Of a DNA stretch of 64,000 bases, positions 9,484 to 17,341 are shown one piece after another. The DNA is from SKVR01 sp964491395 (GTDB lineage Bacteria; Bacteroidota; Bacteroidia; Bacteroidales; UBA7960): NCBI GenBank assembly GCA_964491395.1, contig CAZBGI010000004.1, positions 38,840 through 102,839 on the forward strand, written 5' to 3'. Position 1 is the first letter of the stretch. The number at the start of each line of letters is the position of its first letter. Below the pieces are notes generated by a model that saw only the letters and a list, made by a program, of their open reading frames with translations, made no database searches and was not told the origin of the DNA. A program made the translations under genes and the position numbers.

Positions 9484-9525
9484 AACCCCTGCCAATTTCT
9501 TGTAATGGTTTTTGCAGGGGTTTTT
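9484..9525 (+). terminator. Rho-independent terminator after the TlpA-like gene
   Basis: Nine-base perfect stem AACCCCTGC (9484-9492) pairing with GCAGGGGTT (9514-9522), followed by a T run. It lies 33 bases after the stop of the TlpA-like gene and ends the plus-strand run before the convergent barrel gene. Confidence 0.7.
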
Positions 9526-9588
9526 ATATAAAGGAAATTCCACCACTCGGAATTATCTCAACCTGAAGTAGCTATGCTTTCCTGTTTT

Positions 9589-10854
9589 TTAAAAGGTATA
9601 TTTTGCTGAAAGAACAACATGATAGTTAATGGCAGGATCCATTGATTTTACAGGTACCCTGTTTTCGTCAAACTCTTCTGCATAAACAGCGCTGTACCAA
9701 GCCACTTCCCCTCCAAAGCTGAAGTTATCTGTGGCAAAATAGATAAGCCTGGGAGATATACGCAGTAAATAATGCAAATCAGTATACTGATGCAATTTTA
9801 TTTCCGGAATGGTTAAGAAAGGCTCATCCGAGCCCAGGTTTTCGGTATATCCGGCAAAAAATCCCCATTGCCACACTTTGTTGTTGGAATGAATATCCGT
9901 CCAGAGAGAAAGCGTTTTCAGGTTGGCATAATCATAGTCACTTTGCCAGAACTCAGGATTAACAGCATCCTGCGGAGTACCCTGAGCACCATAACCCCCA
10001 ATCATAACAAAATTGCTGAAGTTTTCACCATACATCGCTTCAAACTTCAGGGTTACCGGGAGGGTGGTAATTTTGGAAAAACCCTGTATGTTATAAGACC
10101 CAATATTTTTGTGGGTAGCTACATTGCCTCCTGTAACATCACGTGGAGACAAAAATTTGTAACCTGCCGTCAATCCCAGCAGAAAATTATCAGGATTGTA
10201 CCGGAGTTGAAGTTGCGAATCAGGTAATCCAGAATTGCGCTGCTGATCGACAGGACCCGCACTTCTGTGATACCCATGCATTAGGAATGAAACCGAACCG
10301 GAGAAGTCTGAAAAAAAATTGTGTTTAACTCTTACCTGGGGAGAGCGGTTCAGGGGATGAAAAGGAACAGCAGATGCAAAAGATATAGTAGATGGAAAAC
10401 AGTCAAGTACAAAAGTAGGATGAAAAGCATGTCCCAGAAGTAATTCAGTTTTTTCCCATTGTAACATTATATATGCATGTCGCAGTCTTAGAAGTCTTGT
10501 ATAATCCTGATGCGTAGCAAAAAAATCGGCTTCTATTCTGGCACTCGCCCGGGCTCCCAAAACATCGGGGCCGGTAACATTCATCCCAAACCGGGATTGT
10601 AAAGCCAGCATATTCAGCTTTGATCTTTTGTTAATATCATTGCCATTGATATCAAATTCAGGTTTATCAGGGAAAAGATACAACTGCCCATCCCGGGTAT
10701 CCAATGAACGATAGGTATCATATTGTATGTCATAGCTAACATATCCGTAAGGCTTTATTGTGTAGGGTTTTTCCTGCCCTTTTGTACTGATGATAAACGA
10801 AATCAGCAGAATAATTACGATTAGCAGCTTTTTGATAAGGGTAGTTCTTTTCAT
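9589..10854 (-). CDS. Outer-membrane beta-barrel protein (porin-like), substrate unknown
   Basis: A 421-residue protein with an N-terminal signal peptide (about 1-26, basic then strongly hydrophobic) followed by alternating beta-strand sequence rich in aromatic residues and ending in a strand with terminal Phe (SAKYTF), the signature of outer-membrane barrels. The opening IKPYGYVSYDIQYDTYR and the segment with RIEADFF and LRLRHAYIML recall phosphate-selective/DcaP-type porins, in which long strands alternate with loops. Substrate cannot be assigned. It is monocistronic: neighbours are convergent on the left, and about 600 bases of non-coding DNA lie upstream of its start. Confidence 0.7.
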   Translation of the reverse strand: MKRTTLIKKLLIVIILLISFIISTKGQEKPYTIKPYGYVSYDIQYDTYRSLDTRDGQLYLFPDKPEFDINGNDINKRSKLNMLALQSRFGMNVTGPDVLGARASARIEADFFATHQDYTRLLRLRHAYIMLQWEKTELLLGHAFHPTFVLDCFPSTISFASAVPFHPLNRSPQVRVKHNFFSDFSGSVSFLMHGYHRSAGPVDQQRNSGLPDSQLQLRYNPDNFLLGLTAGYKFLSPRDVTGGNVATHKNIGSYNIQGFSKITTLPVTLKFEAMYGENFSNFVMIGGYGAQGTPQDAVNPEFWQSDYDYANLKTLSLWTDIHSNNKVWQWGFFAGYTENLGSDEPFLTIPEIKLHQYTDLHYLLRISPRLIYFATDNFSFGGEVAWYSAVYAEEFDENRVPVKSMDPAINYHVVLSAKYTF

Positions 10855-11388
10855 CTGTATTTAATTTTATGAGTTCGGTCAGATGGAACCTCCAAAATTC
10901 CTATATTGCCTTGACCAACAGTAATTTTTTAAATAATCATCCAAAATGAGATATAAGCATAATCAAGTAGGTATCATTATCGTAAAACACTTTTTGTAAT
11001 TTTGTTAAACACACTCAATTTTAGGTCACTCTGCCTGGGAAGGATAACTGCTTACCACAAGGATACGGTTTTTCTCAATAACAGTTTCACTCGAATAGAA
11101 TTGGTCTGATTAATTGGGTAGATATAACCTGCCTGAATGTTTTTATCTTTTTACTGTTGAACGTGCAGTGTCCATACTAGTTTCATTCGGGGACAACTAA
11201 TTCTTGAGTTTCTGATTGAAAACCACTTACAACTTGTTTCATCTCAATGGTACGTGCTAAAGTAGGGAATTATCTTACCCCAAAGCACCGTGTAATTACT
11301 ATAAAAAGAACCGTGATTCCCTTAATTTTGCGAATGAATGAGAGTAATCCCAACATATAAGCAGGAAAACCATTATCACTATAATAAG
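10855..11388. other. Non-coding spacer, no gene recognised
   Basis: About 530 bases between the barrel gene start and the terminator of the Spy-like gene. No open frame of credible composition and no RNA gene were seen. Two plus-strand TAATTTTG words (near 10997 and at 11323-11330) match the Bacteroidota -7 element, but neither has a well-spaced TTG and no gene follows, so they are not called as promoters. Confidence 0.5.
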
Positions 11389-11424
11389 AAACACAAAAGC
11401 CCGGAAAACCGGGCTTTTGTGTTT
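11389..11424 (-). terminator. Strong hairpin terminator of the Spy-like gene
   Basis: Perfect 16-base inverted repeat (AAACACAAAAGCCCGG and its complement) with a 4-base loop, 25 bases past the stop of the minus-strand Spy-like gene. The arm ends in a T-rich stretch when read on the minus strand. Because the repeat is symmetric it may work in both directions. Confidence 0.8.
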
Positions 11425-11449
11425 CAATGTTTGAATTCTCTTCAAAGGA

Positions 11450-11935
11450 TTATCTTCTGCGACCTCCGGGTCTGTCATCGTTCAATCTTCCCTGGCCACC
11501 TCCTGCTCCTCTCCTGTATCCGTCACCTTGTCCCATGCGGCCAAGGTTTCTGGCTCTGCTATCAAAAATAACTCTTTGTTCGGGGGTTAGAAGATTTCTT
11601 ACTTCCTGACGATGTTCCTCCAGTGCTTTCAATTGAGTAGCCCTTTTCTGTGCCATTTGATCAATGATGGCATTGATTTCATTCATATTGGGGTTTTCGG
11701 CCAGGGTTAAAGATCTTTTGCGTGCTCTCAGTTCGTTCATTTCTGCCCTGTGCTGGGTAGTAGCAGCAATTCTTTCGGTGCGCAATGCCTCAATTTGCGT
11801 TTGTTGTTCTTCCGTTAAATCAGGCAAAATACATTCTCCATACTGATTGCCTCTCATGCCTCTTTGGCCAAAAGACTCAAAAGAAACAAACAGAACAAAC
11901 AATGCAACAAAGAATACAAAATTTTTAGTTTTCAT
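11450..11935 (-). CDS. Spy/CpxP-like periplasmic LTxxQ protein
   Basis: A 161-residue protein with a signal peptide (about 1-23, ending SFG/Q) and a long helical body carrying two LTxxQ-type motifs, LTEEQ and LTPEQ, about 70 residues apart, as in the Spy/CpxP fold. Members act as ATP-independent periplasmic chaperones or metal/stress sensors. The last 40 residues are Gly/Arg-rich and strongly basic (ending GGRRR), unlike Spy itself, and may bind acidic surfaces. It is monocistronic with its own strong terminator. Confidence 0.75.
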   Translation of the reverse strand: MKTKNFVFFVALFVLFVSFESFGQRGMRGNQYGECILPDLTEEQQTQIEALRTERIAATTQHRAEMNELRARKRSLTLAENPNMNEINAIIDQMAQKRATQLKALEEHRQEVRNLLTPEQRVIFDSRARNLGRMGQGDGYRRGAGGGQGRLNDDRPGGRRR

Positions 11936-12206
11936 AATAATTCAATATTTAAGGTTAAAAAATGATTTCATCAGAAAATAATTTACTTAAATTGATAGTC
12001 TGATGGAAATTGCATGAATTGACTTACTTACTATCTTTATAGTGTGTAGGGTTCATGCAAGTTTCTTTTGTTCCTTTGATTGAATTTTTCACCAATGGTT
12101 TAATGGGAACTACAAAACTTTTGTTTTTATGATCAAAATTTATGAAACAGGATAGGACAACTAAGTGGTGATATGCTCCCTAATGTTGCTCAAAGTGCAG
12201 TTTATC

Positions 12207-12614
12207 TTAGGGTTCGTTGATAAATTTTTCAAGGCTCTGATCTTTAAAATATTCTTTGAACTGGTTGGTAACAGAGTTAACCATCCCTCCCATCAGGCAT
12301 TTGTCAAAAGGACAAATCTGTCTGTCAAGCGGACATTTGGGCGTCTCAATTTTACCTTCAATGGCCTCATAAATATCGAGAATGGTAATTTCTGATGGCT
12401 TAACATTAAGCACAAACCCTCCACTGGGACCTCTAACAGACCGAAGATAGTTTTGCTTTACCAATTGTTGAAGGACTTTTGCCAGGTGATTGCGGGATGC
12501 TCCCATCTCTTTCGAGAGAATGTTGACGTTGATATGGATGTCGGACTTGGCAATCAATACCATGGAGTGAATGGCCAGTGAGGCGGCTTCTGATAAATGA
12601 ACGATTTTAGCCAT
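12207..12614 (-). CDS. Rrf2-family transcription regulator with Fe-S cysteines
   Basis: A 135-residue winged-helix regulator. The N-terminus (VHLSEAASLAIHSMVLIA) and the recognition helix region (GASRNHLAKVLQQLVKQ) are typical of Rrf2 proteins. Three Cys in CPLDRQICPFDKC (C-x6-C-x4-C) lie where IscR and NsrR hold a [2Fe-2S] cluster, so it probably senses redox state, NO or cluster supply. It is the last gene of the minus-strand hydrogenase run, 65 bases after the second TM1266-like gene. Co-location suggests control of hydrogenase or Fe-S genes; its binding site was not identified. Confidence 0.85.
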   Translation of the reverse strand: MAKIVHLSEAASLAIHSMVLIAKSDIHINVNILSKEMGASRNHLAKVLQQLVKQNYLRSVRGPSGGFVLNVKPSEITILDIYEAIEGKIETPKCPLDRQICPFDKCLMGGMVNSVTNQFKEYFKDQSLEKFINEP

Positions 12615-12679
12615 GTATTTTAAAGACTTAGGTTTCCGAATTATCGAAAAGGAATAGGATTAGTTATAGATATAATATT

Positions 12680-12931
12680 TTAAAAAGTCATTTTTTGCAC
12701 CTTCACACCCTCGAGCGATAGGATTTCATTTTCCAGCCGCATGCATTCTTCCCTGTCTCCCATCAACTCCAGCAATATCAGGCCGGCGCTGCCGGTATTG
12801 GGAATATCAAGTTCATTCAATCCCAGCCGGGTTTTTATACAGCAACCATATTTGCTGAAAATGTTCTGCAGCTTTACAGCATGTTTCTCTTTTTCCTGCA
12901 CCATCAGGCCGAGTATAACCAATTGTTCCAT
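12680..12931 (-). CDS. TM1266-type iron-only hydrogenase system regulator (second copy)
   Basis: An 83-residue ACT-like small protein of the TM1266 family (putative iron-only hydrogenase system regulator). It shows the family pattern: an N-terminal strand (LVILGLMV), the central IKTRLGLNEL motif, a hydrophobic strand (GLILLELMGD) and a C-terminal GVKVQKMTF strand. It is a paralogue of the gene directly upstream (IRTRLGFHEL in that copy). The family is found next to hydE/hydG/hydF; its biochemical role is not established. No DNA-binding domain is visible, so regulation by ligand binding or by partner proteins is more likely than direct DNA binding. Confidence 0.8.
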   Translation of the reverse strand: MEQLVILGLMVQEKEKHAVKLQNIFSKYGCCIKTRLGLNELDIPNTGSAGLILLELMGDREECMRLENEILSLEGVKVQKMTF

Positions 12932-12975
12932 TTTTAATTGTTTTCTGGTAAATTCTTCATTAAAAAATTCGGAGT

Positions 12976-13245
12976 TCAGCTATTGCGGAATTCCATTGTT
13001 TGTACTTCAATTCCGCCTATTTCAGCGAGTTCCTGCTGAAGCTGAGCAATTTTTTCATGGTCACCCTGCATTACAAGCAATATTGTTCCTACCCGGCTAC
13101 ATACCTCACGCGACAATTCATGAAATCCAAGCCTTGTGCGGATAATTGAAGCATACCTGGTAAGCACCTCCTGGGTCTTTCCGGATTCTTTTATCCGGTC
13201 ATAAACCATGATTCCTAATATTTTTGTTTGTGCCATCGAACCCAT
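12976..13245 (-). CDS. TM1266-type iron-only hydrogenase system regulator (first copy)
   Basis: An 89-residue member of the same family as the next gene, with the motif IRTRLGFHEL, a hydrophobic core strand (GTILLVMQGD) and a C-terminal GIEVQTMEF strand. The start chosen is the first Met (MGSMAQTK); Met4 is an alternative that is closer to the usual family length of about 80 residues. It lies 88 bases after hydG and 44 bases before its paralogue. Two adjacent copies are unusual, as the family normally occurs once per hydrogenase locus. Each copy could form half of a heterodimer; that is an inference. Confidence 0.8.
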   Translation of the reverse strand: MGSMAQTKILGIMVYDRIKESGKTQEVLTRYASIIRTRLGFHELSREVCSRVGTILLVMQGDHEKIAQLQQELAEIGGIEVQTMEFRNS

Positions 13246-13333
13246 TGTATTTAAGAAAATGATTTTTATAATTTATGAATCTGCATCAACGCACTGATAA
13301 TTTATTTTATTGTATTACAATCCATTTGTTACA

Positions 13334-14761
13334 TTAGAAATATAGATCCCTTTTCCCTGCTTTAACCAGCGATACTTTTTCTTTTAGATCATTTACATTT
13401 TGATGTTTCGACAATTCTTCAATTTTTTCATCAATGAGCTTATATCCTTTCTCTTTGGTATCGGCAGGTGCATAATCTTCCAGGTACTCTGCCATGGTAA
13501 GCAATGCGTTGGGAGAGCAGAACCTTTTAATAAAACCCGGCACGGAAAACTCCATGAAATGTTCTCCCGTACGTCCCAACCTGTAACAGGCCGTGCAGAA
13601 AGATGGAATATATCCTGTTCTAATAAGCTCATCCATAATTTCATTCAAGGAACGGTTGTCATTGATTTGAAATTGTTCCATCGATAAATCCTGGGACTCC
13701 TTTTTTTCTTTGGAGTATCCTCCCAGTTCCAGGTTGGTACCTCCATCAATCTGGGAAACCCCGAATCGCAACACCTGGTCACGGATGTGCCTGGGCTCGC
13801 GGGCAGTAAGAATCATTCCTGTGTAAGGGACTGCCAGACGAAGAATGGATACCAGCCTGACAAATTCTTCATCCGTTACCAAATGGTCTTTGTCAATATT
13901 TAAAGAAAGTGCATTCTGTATCCTTGGAAAACTAATGGTATGCGGACCAACATTGTAAACGGCTTCGAAGTGGTTTACATGTCTTACAAGACTCAATACC
14001 TCGAAGCGCCAGTCGTAGAGACCGAACAGAGCACCAATCCCAACATCATCAATACCAGCTTCCTGTGCACGGTCTAATGAGGTGAGTCTCCAATCGTAAT
14101 TACGCTTCATTCCTCCCAGGTGCACTTTGGCATAGGTAGGCTGGTGGTATGTTTCCTGAAAAATCTGGAAAGTTCCAATACCGGCATCTTTAATGGTACG
14201 AAAACCGGGGATATCGAAAGGTGCAGCATTGATGTTTACGCGCCTGATTTCGCCGTTGTTATGCTTTACATTATAAACAATATCAACAGTATCGGCAATA
14301 AATTCAGCAGAATACTTAGGGTGTTCTCCATAAACCAGGATCAATCTTTTGTGCCCCTGATCTATAAGCGCTGTGGTTTCTTCAATGAGCTGCTCTCTGT
14401 TGAGGGTAATGCGTTTCATGTCTTTGTTTTCTGTTCTGAAACCGCAATACTGACAATTGTTTGTACACAAATCGCCTACATACAAAGGAGCAAACAGTAC
14501 AATTCTCTCACCATAAACCTTTTCCTTGAGCGTTCGGGCACCTTCTTTGATCTCTTCAATAAGTTCAGCATCAGTAGCATTGAGCAAAACGGCTGTTTCC
14601 TGGAGCGATAACCTCTTTTTATTCAGTGCCAGGTCAATTACTTCACGAACCCTTTTTTTATCCGAAGGTGTATTGTTAATAAAACTCCATATTTCATCGG
14701 GATCAATGAATGGCTTCATTCGTTCATCCTTAATACTGTATTTTTCAGGGTAGTATATCAT
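13334..14761 (-). CDS. hydG: HydG, [FeFe]-hydrogenase H-cluster maturase (radical SAM tyrosine lyase)
   Basis: Radical SAM enzyme that splits tyrosine to give the CO and CN- ligands of the H-cluster. With the start at 14761 (MIYYPEKYS) it is 475 residues, the family length, and the radical-SAM motif falls at C99-x3-C103-x2-C106, within three residues of characterised HydG. The C-terminal auxiliary cluster motif CTAC-x22-C is intact, so CO/CN- synthesis should be possible. The frame is open 54 bases further upstream to another ATG, but that would add 18 residues that do not resemble the family. Partners HydE and HydF are not in this window. It sits 131 bases after the MBL-fold gene and may have its own promoter. 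Confidence 0.93.
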   Translation of the reverse strand: MIYYPEKYSIKDERMKPFIDPDEIWSFINNTPSDKKRVREVIDLALNKKRLSLQETAVLLNATDAELIEEIKEGARTLKEKVYGERIVLFAPLYVGDLCTNNCQYCGFRTENKDMKRITLNREQLIEETTALIDQGHKRLILVYGEHPKYSAEFIADTVDIVYNVKHNNGEIRRVNINAAPFDIPGFRTIKDAGIGTFQIFQETYHQPTYAKVHLGGMKRNYDWRLTSLDRAQEAGIDDVGIGALFGLYDWRFEVLSLVRHVNHFEAVYNVGPHTISFPRIQNALSLNIDKDHLVTDEEFVRLVSILRLAVPYTGMILTAREPRHIRDQVLRFGVSQIDGGTNLELGGYSKEKKESQDLSMEQFQINDNRSLNEIMDELIRTGYIPSFCTACYRLGRTGEHFMEFSVPGFIKRFCSPNALLTMAEYLEDYAPADTKEKGYKLIDEKIEELSKHQNVNDLKEKVSLVKAGKRDLYF

Positions 14762-14892
14762 AAATTGCTTATTTCGGTAATTATGGTACAAAAATACGGA
14801 AATTTTGCGCAGCAACTAACTGCAAGCGATAATTTGCAGAAAAATTATTGAATACTTCAGGGATATTGTACCTGAAAAAAAGAAAATAAAAA

Positions 14893-15684
14893 TCAGGAAG
14901 TAATCTCAACATTCAACCCATCGTAGGCCAGGAAAATGTTGTCTGGAAGGTCTTTTTGAATCCTGGCATGTAAACCGATAAAATGGCTGAGGTGCGTTAT
15001 ATAAGCTTTTGCCGGGTTGATTTCCTGAATGATGCCAATGGCTTCTTCAAGCGAAAAATGGCTGATATGTTTGGATTTTCGTAGTGCATTGATGACAAGA
15101 ATCTCAGAACCTTTCAGTTTTTCCTTTTCTTCTTCAGAAATATAATTCGCATCGGTAATGTAGGAAAAGGCCCCTATGCGAAAACCAAATACCCTGAGCT
15201 TATGATGCAATACTTCGATAGGCAGAAATTCGACATTCTCAACCAGAAATTTATTGTTATCAATGATGTGGAAATCGAGTTGCGGGGCGCCAAAAAAGCG
15301 CTTTTCCGTAAAAATATAGGGGAATTCGCGTTTGATGGATGAAACCACTTCTTCACTGGCAAAAACATTGACGGTTTTGTTGAGGACATAATTGAAGGCC
15401 CTTACATCGTCCAGCCCGGCAATATGATCCCTGTGACCATGGGTAAAAATGATGGCTGAAATATCATCAACTTTCTCCCTGATCATCTGATAACGAAAAT
15501 CGGGCCCACAATCGATGACAAAGTTATGACCATTTATCTGAAGCATAACAGAGGTTCGCAGTCGCCTGTCGCGCGAGTCAGTACTACTGCATACCTCGCA
15601 ATCGCAGGCTACTACAGGCACTCCCGTGGAGGTTCCGGTACCGAGGAATACAACTCTTAGATGGTCTTCAGCCTTGCTGCTCAT
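14893..15684 (-). CDS. MBL-fold metallohydrolase (PhnP-like)
   Basis: A 263-residue metallo-beta-lactamase-fold protein. The N-terminus LGTGTSTGVP and the following pair of cysteines (CDCEVC) are typical of the PhnP branch, where they bind a structural zinc. The metal-binding motif reads THGHRDH, with later His/Asp ligands in EVLHH, DANY and LSHFIG-H. PhnP is a cyclic-phosphate phosphodiesterase; in Bacteroidota relatives without phn genes the substrate is not known, and no phn genes are seen here. It starts only 13 bases after the ribF-like gene, so it is in the same operon. Confidence 0.75.
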   Translation of the reverse strand: MSSKAEDHLRVVFLGTGTSTGVPVVACDCEVCSSTDSRDRRLRTSVMLQINGHNFVIDCGPDFRYQMIREKVDDISAIIFTHGHRDHIAGLDDVRAFNYVLNKTVNVFASEEVVSSIKREFPYIFTEKRFFGAPQLDFHIIDNNKFLVENVEFLPIEVLHHKLRVFGFRIGAFSYITDANYISEEEKEKLKGSEILVINALRKSKHISHFSLEEAIGIIQEINPAKAYITHLSHFIGLHARIQKDLPDNIFLAYDGLNVEITS

Positions 15685-15697
15685 AAAGGGTTAAATA

Positions 15698-16615
15698 TTA
15701 GTACAGTAACTCATCTACATCTTCCAGCGCTTCTTCGATTTCAACATGGTCAATCATCCCATCCATAAATATCTCCGAACCTTTGATTTTTTTATAGAAA
15801 TATATTGTAGCTGTTTGGTCTGTAAGGTCTTTCTTATCATGCAATAAGATATTGTTAACCTTGCTTTTCCCCGCTTCTTCCGTGATAATGGTCATCGATT
15901 TGAGATTGTCGCCGTTAAGCCTGATACTGGTTGCATACACACCCGTGGGGGGGATAAGTTTCTCTTCCTCTTCAATCTCAACCGTGTAATAATTGCTTCC
16001 ATCAATACCATAGAATTCAACGGACTTTTCCATTTTACCGATGATGATATATTGGTGATCAAGGTAAGCATTGGCCCTCATGATGTTTCCCTGTGTAAGT
16101 GCCATCCTGATTTTTGTTGAACTTACGGTTTCGTTTTCAATATCCTGAAGAGGAATGTCTTCCACTTTAAAATTGAGTTCATGACTTAGCCTGTCCAGGT
16201 AGGAAAAATCGCCTGAGCGGTTGTGTCCGAAATGATGGTTCTGTCCAACAATAATAATTTTCGCCTTGAGTTTTTCAATAAGTATGCTGGAAATAAAATC
16301 GTGTCCGGTAGTTTTTGAAAACTCAAGGGTAAATGGGATGATTACCAGGTTATGCAGCCCTGTTTTGGAAAGCAGTTCAATTTTTTCCTGTTGTGAATTG
16401 ATCAACTTCAAATCTTTTTGATCCGGATATAATACCTTCCGCGGATGGGGATGAAACGTGACCAGTGTTGACTCCCCTTCTATTTCTGCAGCAAGTTGTC
16501 TGAGCCTGTCGATAATAACCTTATGTCCCACATGCACACCATCGAAAGAACCGGTGGTAACAACGGCGTTTTTTATTTTTCCTGATGCTTCCTCTGTGCT
16601 ATTGAAAACTCTCAT
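15698..16615 (-). CDS. RibF-like protein: intact FAD-synthetase half, degenerate riboflavin-kinase half
   Basis: A 305-residue protein with the two-domain length of RibF. The N-terminal nucleotidyltransferase half is recognisable: GSFDGVHVGH, FHPHPR and SSTKIRMALTQG (ISSTxIR in RibF). The GxDFxFG segment reads GQNHHFG. The C-terminal half starts normally (YIIIGK, later PPTGVYA), but the Gly-rich GR-x-GxPTAN motif that binds flavin/ATP in riboflavin kinase is absent, as is the terminal E-x-H-x-xDF catalytic segment. It may therefore adenylylate FMN or another substrate without making FMN. It lies 40 bases after rex, inside the hydrogenase run, where FMN/FAD supply to HydB would make sense; that link is inference. 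Confidence 0.7.
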   Translation of the reverse strand: MRVFNSTEEASGKIKNAVVTTGSFDGVHVGHKVIIDRLRQLAAEIEGESTLVTFHPHPRKVLYPDQKDLKLINSQQEKIELLSKTGLHNLVIIPFTLEFSKTTGHDFISSILIEKLKAKIIIVGQNHHFGHNRSGDFSYLDRLSHELNFKVEDIPLQDIENETVSSTKIRMALTQGNIMRANAYLDHQYIIIGKMEKSVEFYGIDGSNYYTVEIEEEEKLIPPTGVYATSIRLNGDNLKSMTIITEEAGKSKVNNILLHDKKDLTDQTATIYFYKKIKGSEIFMDGMIDHVEIEEALEDVDELLY

Positions 16616-16655
16616 TCCTTGTGGTTTTTGTGTTCATACTTGCCCAATCTTTTTC

Positions 16656-17303
16656 TCATCTCTCCTCACTGTCTTGTTTGACAAAAAAGGCAAGTTTTTC
16701 CAGAGAAGTAATGATATCATATTCTTCCAGGTGAATATGTTCGGGTACGGTAAGAGGCACGGATGTATAATTCAGTAAACCTCTTATTCCTGCATTCATA
16801 AGTAACCTGGCTACTTCGTGAGTGCCTTCAGGAGCAACCGTAAGAATGGCAATCTGAATGTTCATTGCAGGGATTACCTCGTTAATTTTATTGATATGAT
16901 GGCAGGGTACGCCGGCTATGATCCGATCAGTTTTCTGGGTATCGTTATCAAAGGCAGCTATGATGGAGAGTCTTTCTCTTTTTCCGGAAAAATAGCTGGT
17001 AATTGCGCGTCCCAGGTTACCCATTCCAACGATAGCCACATTCTGAGGTTCCTTGCTATCAATAATGCTGGCAATAAGAGCAACCAGATCTTTGATGATG
17101 TATCCCTTGCTTTGGCTGCCCGAATAGCCTATGAGCATAAGGTCTCTTCTTACCTGCACCGAGGTAAGATTCATCATTTTTGCCAGTTCGTGTGAGTAAA
17201 TGTTGGTTTTGCCTTCATTGATACTGTTAAACAGTATTCTGCGATACTGGCTGAGTCTTTCGATGGTTTTACCGGGCAATTCCCGGACTTTTTTTGGATC
17301 CAT
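16656..17303 (-). CDS. rex: Rex, NADH/NAD+-sensing transcriptional repressor
   Basis: A 215-residue Rex protein of normal length. The N-terminal winged helix (about 1-80) contains RLSQYRRILF and the recognition helix LTSVQVRRDLMLIG; the Rossmann domain has the NAD-binding motif VGMGNLGRAI (about residue 92), and the C-terminal domain-swapped helix is present. Rex binds TTGTTAA-N4-TTAACAA-type operators when NADH is low and leaves when NADH rises, so fermentation and hydrogenase genes are induced. A site of that kind lies immediately upstream of hydC (25137-25154), the head of the gene run in which rex itself lies, which points to autoregulation. Confidence 0.93.
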   Translation of the reverse strand: MDPKKVRELPGKTIERLSQYRRILFNSINEGKTNIYSHELAKMMNLTSVQVRRDLMLIGYSGSQSKGYIIKDLVALIASIIDSKEPQNVAIVGMGNLGRAITSYFSGKRERLSIIAAFDNDTQKTDRIIAGVPCHHINKINEVIPAMNIQIAILTVAPEGTHEVARLLMNAGIRGLLNYTSVPLTVPEHIHLEEYDIITSLEKLAFFVKQDSEER

Positions 17304-17341
17304 TAATTTGTATATAAGTATGAGAATTTTAGTTTGTTCAA

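Noticed and set aside
14762..14815. Longer HydG start at 14815
   Set aside because: The 18 extra residues do not resemble HydG, and the radical-SAM Cys positions agree better with the start at 14761.
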